Shown here in pieces: positions 22,454 through 24,411 of a stretch of DNA of 24,411 nt. The position numbers and the translations under genes are program-made. This DNA is from a virus. Each line of letters opens with the position of its first letter. The first letter of the stretch is position 1. The DNA lies in IMG/VR virus record IMGVR_UViG_3300023202_000218, positions 1 to 24,411 of that record; one strand, given 5' to 3'. The notes beneath the pieces were generated by a model that was not told the origin of the DNA, ran no database searches, and saw only the letters and a program-made list of their open reading frames with translations.

Positions 22454-23170
22454 ATGGGAAACGGATTTCAAATATGCATAGAAGGTTGTGATGGCAGTGG
22501 CAAAAGTGCAATAGTAATTGAATTGGCAAAATGGATAGCCAATGAGATTGGTATTAAGACAATCAATACTAGACACCCTGGATCTACCTTGCTTGGTGCA
22601 GAGTTACGACGAATCATAGCTGATCGAGAACTTGGTGTTGATCATCAAGCGCGAGCTTTGTTATTTGCTGCGGATAATGCAGCATATATTTCAACAATTT
22701 TGATACCAAAAATGAAAGACGATTATTGTGTGGTTGCAGATCGCAACAATTTTATAAGTAGCTTCGCTTATCAAATTGCTGATGGGTGTTCATTAGATAT
22801 TCTTAAAAAAATTCATAGTGCTACTTACAATCTTGATTTGGTACCAAAAATAGACATTCTGTTTATTCTTCGTGTATCTTATGAGACTGCCGTAAATAGA
22901 CGAGAAGAAAGATCGTCAATTGAAAAGGCTGAACATTTTGAGAAAAAAATGATGTCTCATAGTTTTTTTAATAGGGTTTCTTGTGCTTATGATGATTTAC
23001 CGAACCACTTAGAATGGCTTTTAAAATTTGTTAAGGCTAAAGGTGATACCCCACATATTGTGTATATTGATGCTAATAGAACATTTGATATTGTGTTGCA
23101 TGATGTTAAAGAGGCAATTAGACCATTATTGAAGAACTTAATAAACACGGGACGGCCTGATGGCAGCTGA
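22454..23170 (+). CDS. tmk: Thymidylate kinase (dTMP kinase), 238 aa
   Basis: The enzyme phosphorylates dTMP to dTDP. The P-loop is G-C-D-G-S-G-K-S (11-18). The substrate-binding R-H-P-G-S-T (40-45) and the A-D-R-N-N-F-I-S-S-F-A-Y-Q segment (95-107) match the family's DRY/DR-motif region. The lid (R-E-E-R-S-S-I-E-K-A-E) is present. Length is slightly above that of bacterial Tmk (about 210). GGAGGT (22441-22446) fixes the start at 22454; in-frame ATG 22439 and TTG 22436 lie before or in that site. Together with DHFR it points to thymidine-nucleotide supply. Its last 11 bp overlap the next gene. Confidence 0.9.
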   Translation: MGNGFQICIEGCDGSGKSAIVIELAKWIANEIGIKTINTRHPGSTLLGAELRRIIADRELGVDHQARALLFAADNAAYISTILIPKMKDDYCVVADRNNFISSFAYQIADGCSLDILKKIHSATYNLDLVPKIDILFILRVSYETAVNRREERSSIEKAEHFEKKMMSHSFFNRVSCAYDDLPNHLEWLLKFVKAKGDTPHIVYIDANRTFDIVLHDVKEAIRPLLKNLINTGRPDGS

Positions 23171-23828
23171 AATTTTAGGTAAAATCAATAAAGAGTTATC
23201 AGAAGAAAACTCTAAGTTACAAAACAGAAATGATAAACTTGAGATAGAAAATGAAGAATTGAGAATCTTATTGGCAGAGTTTGGTGATGGTAAAGTCATA
23301 CCATTAACTAAAACAGATCCTGTCAGGCAGATTGCAGCCCTAAGACATAGAATAAAATCTCTTGAAGATAGACTTTCGAAATATGAAAGTGTTACTGCCA
23401 CTGAAAAATATGGCAGTATTAAGAATCATCATCTAACAGATTTAATTAATAGAATCAATAAACGTAAAGAAGAAGTATTGAATTCAAAATCAGAGCCAGA
23501 ACTGGAATTTGAGCTAAATCGAGAAGATGAGGTTACAGCAGAACCCAAAGAAGAGACGAATTCTTATAGGCCACAAGATGCCACTCAGAAAATTGATCGA
23601 CCACTTGAACCGAAAAGAAGGATGAAAGCGGAAGAAGTGTTAGATATTATTTGTGACTTTGTTGATGGGAAAAAGCCAATGCACCGTGCGCAGATAATGG
23701 ATGGGACTGGGCTGTCAGAAAGTCAAGTTAGTAAGACCATAAATAAGTACCCAGATTTATTTAATGGTGAAAAAGATCCTAAGAATCGAAGGAGAATATT
23801 ATATAAATACGTAGGCCCAGCATCTTAA
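23160..23828 (+). CDS. Coiled-coil protein with C-terminal winged helix, 222 aa
   Basis: Residues 8-42 and 55-77 form heptad-rich coiled coils. An acidic/Pro/Glu linker (about 110-150) is followed by a winged-helix-like domain at 155-219: helix K-A-E-E-V-L-D-I-I-C-D-F, then Q-I-M-D-G-T-G-L-S-E-S-Q-V-S-K-T-I-N-K and a wing with N-R-R-R-I-L-Y-K-Y. A dimeric DNA-binding protein is the best reading, perhaps a regulator or replication accessory. The family is not recognised. The start overlaps tmk by 11 bp with only a poor ribosome site, so coupling to tmk is likely. Confidence 0.75.
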   Translation: MAAEILGKINKELSEENSKLQNRNDKLEIENEELRILLAEFGDGKVIPLTKTDPVRQIAALRHRIKSLEDRLSKYESVTATEKYGSIKNHHLTDLINRINKRKEEVLNSKSEPELEFELNREDEVTAEPKEETNSYRPQDATQKIDRPLEPKRRMKAEEVLDIICDFVDGKKPMHRAQIMDGTGLSESQVSKTINKYPDLFNGEKDPKNRRRILYKYVGPAS

Positions 23829-23835
23829 TAGAATG

Positions 23836-23864
23836 CTTGGTTCAAATATATTACAAGAACCAAG
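23836..23864 (+). promoter_or_regulatory. 8-bp hairpin overlapping the ribosome site of the DUF2589 gene
   Basis: The arms cttggttc (23836-23843) and gaaccaag (23857-23864) pair perfectly around a 13-nt AT-rich loop. The right arm covers the first three bases of the ribosome site AAGGAG (23862-23867). It may control ribosome access or mark an mRNA end. No U-run follows. Confidence 0.4.
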
Positions 23865-23873
23865 GAGAATAAT

Positions 23874-24411
23874 ATGGCTAATATTGGACAAATGGTTGGT
23901 AACTCGATCAATGCTTTACCGCTTGATCGCATGTTTAAAGCCCCAGCTTTGGCCATGGCCGATACTCAGAAGCAATTGTCTTATAATTATATGGAATGGG
24001 TCAAGGCAGTTGGTCTTGATGAAAATGGCAATGTTGTGATGGGCACTGCTGAATATGACGAAGATATAGTTGATGAGCAAGGTAATGTCACAAATACTGT
24101 TAAAAAGAAACTGGCTGTCCCTTTACTTTCCATTTTGACTCATCCTAATGTTAATGTTCAAGAGGGTAGTGTTGAATTTGAAATGACTATCCAATCTTCT
24201 GAAGAATCTACTTCAGAATCTGAAGCAGAGGGTAGTTTTCAAGCTAAAGCTGGCTGGGGTCCGTTCTCAGTTAAGATTTCTGGTCGTGCTAGTCATAAGT
24301 CTTCTCAGACACGTAAAACTGATACTCGCGCTCGTTATGCTGTTAATATGAAGATCGCTAAAGATGATGCCCCAGAAGGTATGATGCAATTTATGGAAAT
24401 GATTCAACAGG
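23874..24411 (+). CDS. DUF2589 family protein, N-terminal 179 residues (cut by right edge)
   Basis: The ATG at 23874 is preceded by AAGGAG at 23862-23867, and the frame is open to the end of the window, so the gene continues outside. The opening (I-N-A-L-P-L-D-R-M-F-K-A-P-A-L-A-M-A-D-T-Q) and the segment L-A-V-P-L-L-S-I-L-T-H-P-N-V-N-V-Q-E-G-S-V-E-F-E-M (80-104) match the DUF2589 pattern 'PL.A...AQ...' and 'vPlLslv.vP.l.i....v.F'. The following S-G-R-A-S-H-K-S-S-Q-T-R-K-T-D-T-R-A-R-Y family segment is also present. The family is found in bacteria and phages, and its function is unknown. GC-richer third positions suggest good expression. Confidence 0.8.
   Translation, partial: MANIGQMVGNSINALPLDRMFKAPALAMADTQKQLSYNYMEWVKAVGLDENGNVVMGTAEYDEDIVDEQGNVTNTVKKKLAVPLLSILTHPNVNVQEGSVEFEMTIQSSEESTSESEAEGSFQAKAGWGPFSVKISGRASHKSSQTRKTDTRARYAVNMKIAKDDAPEGMMQFMEMIQQ

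Noticed and set aside
23833-24039. 68-codon + frame at the right edge
   Set aside because: It is out of frame with the DUF2589 reading frame, which has a strong ribosome site and recognisable family motifs.
1-24411. tRNA genes or a CRISPR array
   Set aside because: No cloverleaf with a T-arm GTTCRA and acceptor stem, and no regularly spaced repeat series, was seen by eye.

Overview
The window is a stretch of an AT-rich tailed-phage genome with a myovirus-type head module related to T4. The portal (gp20-like), prohead protease (gp21-like), scaffold core (gp22-like) and major capsid protein (gp23-like) appear in T4 order on the + strand. No bacterial chromosomal genes, tRNA or CRISPR array were seen. 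The host cannot be read from the sequence; a Gram-negative bacterium is the default for this phage type. The number of accessory and nucleotide-metabolism genes suggests a large myovirus.

Layout. 1-304: C-terminal part of a Mom-like DNA-modification acyltransferase entering from the left. 319-11525: head module, in the order portal with two inteins, 826-aa acidic protein, protease, second acidic protein, small basic/acidic protein, minus-strand nuclease-like gene, coiled-coil scaffold, capsid protein. The module ends at an 18-bp-stem terminator. 11573-15284: a mobile-element zone with a repeat cluster, a twin-HNH nuclease overlapping a DNA methyltransferase with N-terminal HTH units, a protein with five predicted HTH units and no nuclease, and a small ORF. 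15330-21150: accessory genes, namely an orphan TacA/DUF1778-type antitoxin, an RlaP-like nucleotidyltransferase, a C39-like cysteine peptidase, dihydrofolate reductase, an HD phosphohydrolase and several hypotheticals in overlapping runs. 21153-22426 minus: a small hypothetical and a LAGLIDADG endonuclease with N-terminal HTH units. 22454-24411 plus: thymidylate kinase, a coiled-coil/winged-helix protein and a DUF2589 protein cut by the right edge.

How it fits together. The head genes give a self-consistent prohead pathway. Scaffold and acidic core proteins fill the prohead, the protease matures it, and the capsid protein carries an LTE site at residue 68 that fits a gp21-type protease. DHFR, thymidylate kinase and the HD hydrolase fit phage nucleotide supply. 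Selfish elements are unusually dense: two inteins, a LAGLIDADG gene, a twin HNH, a zinc-ribbon nuclease-like gene and a nuclease-less HTH array. Tandem HTH units recur in front of unrelated enzymatic domains. Short perfect inverted repeats sit between many of the genes just ahead of the next start.
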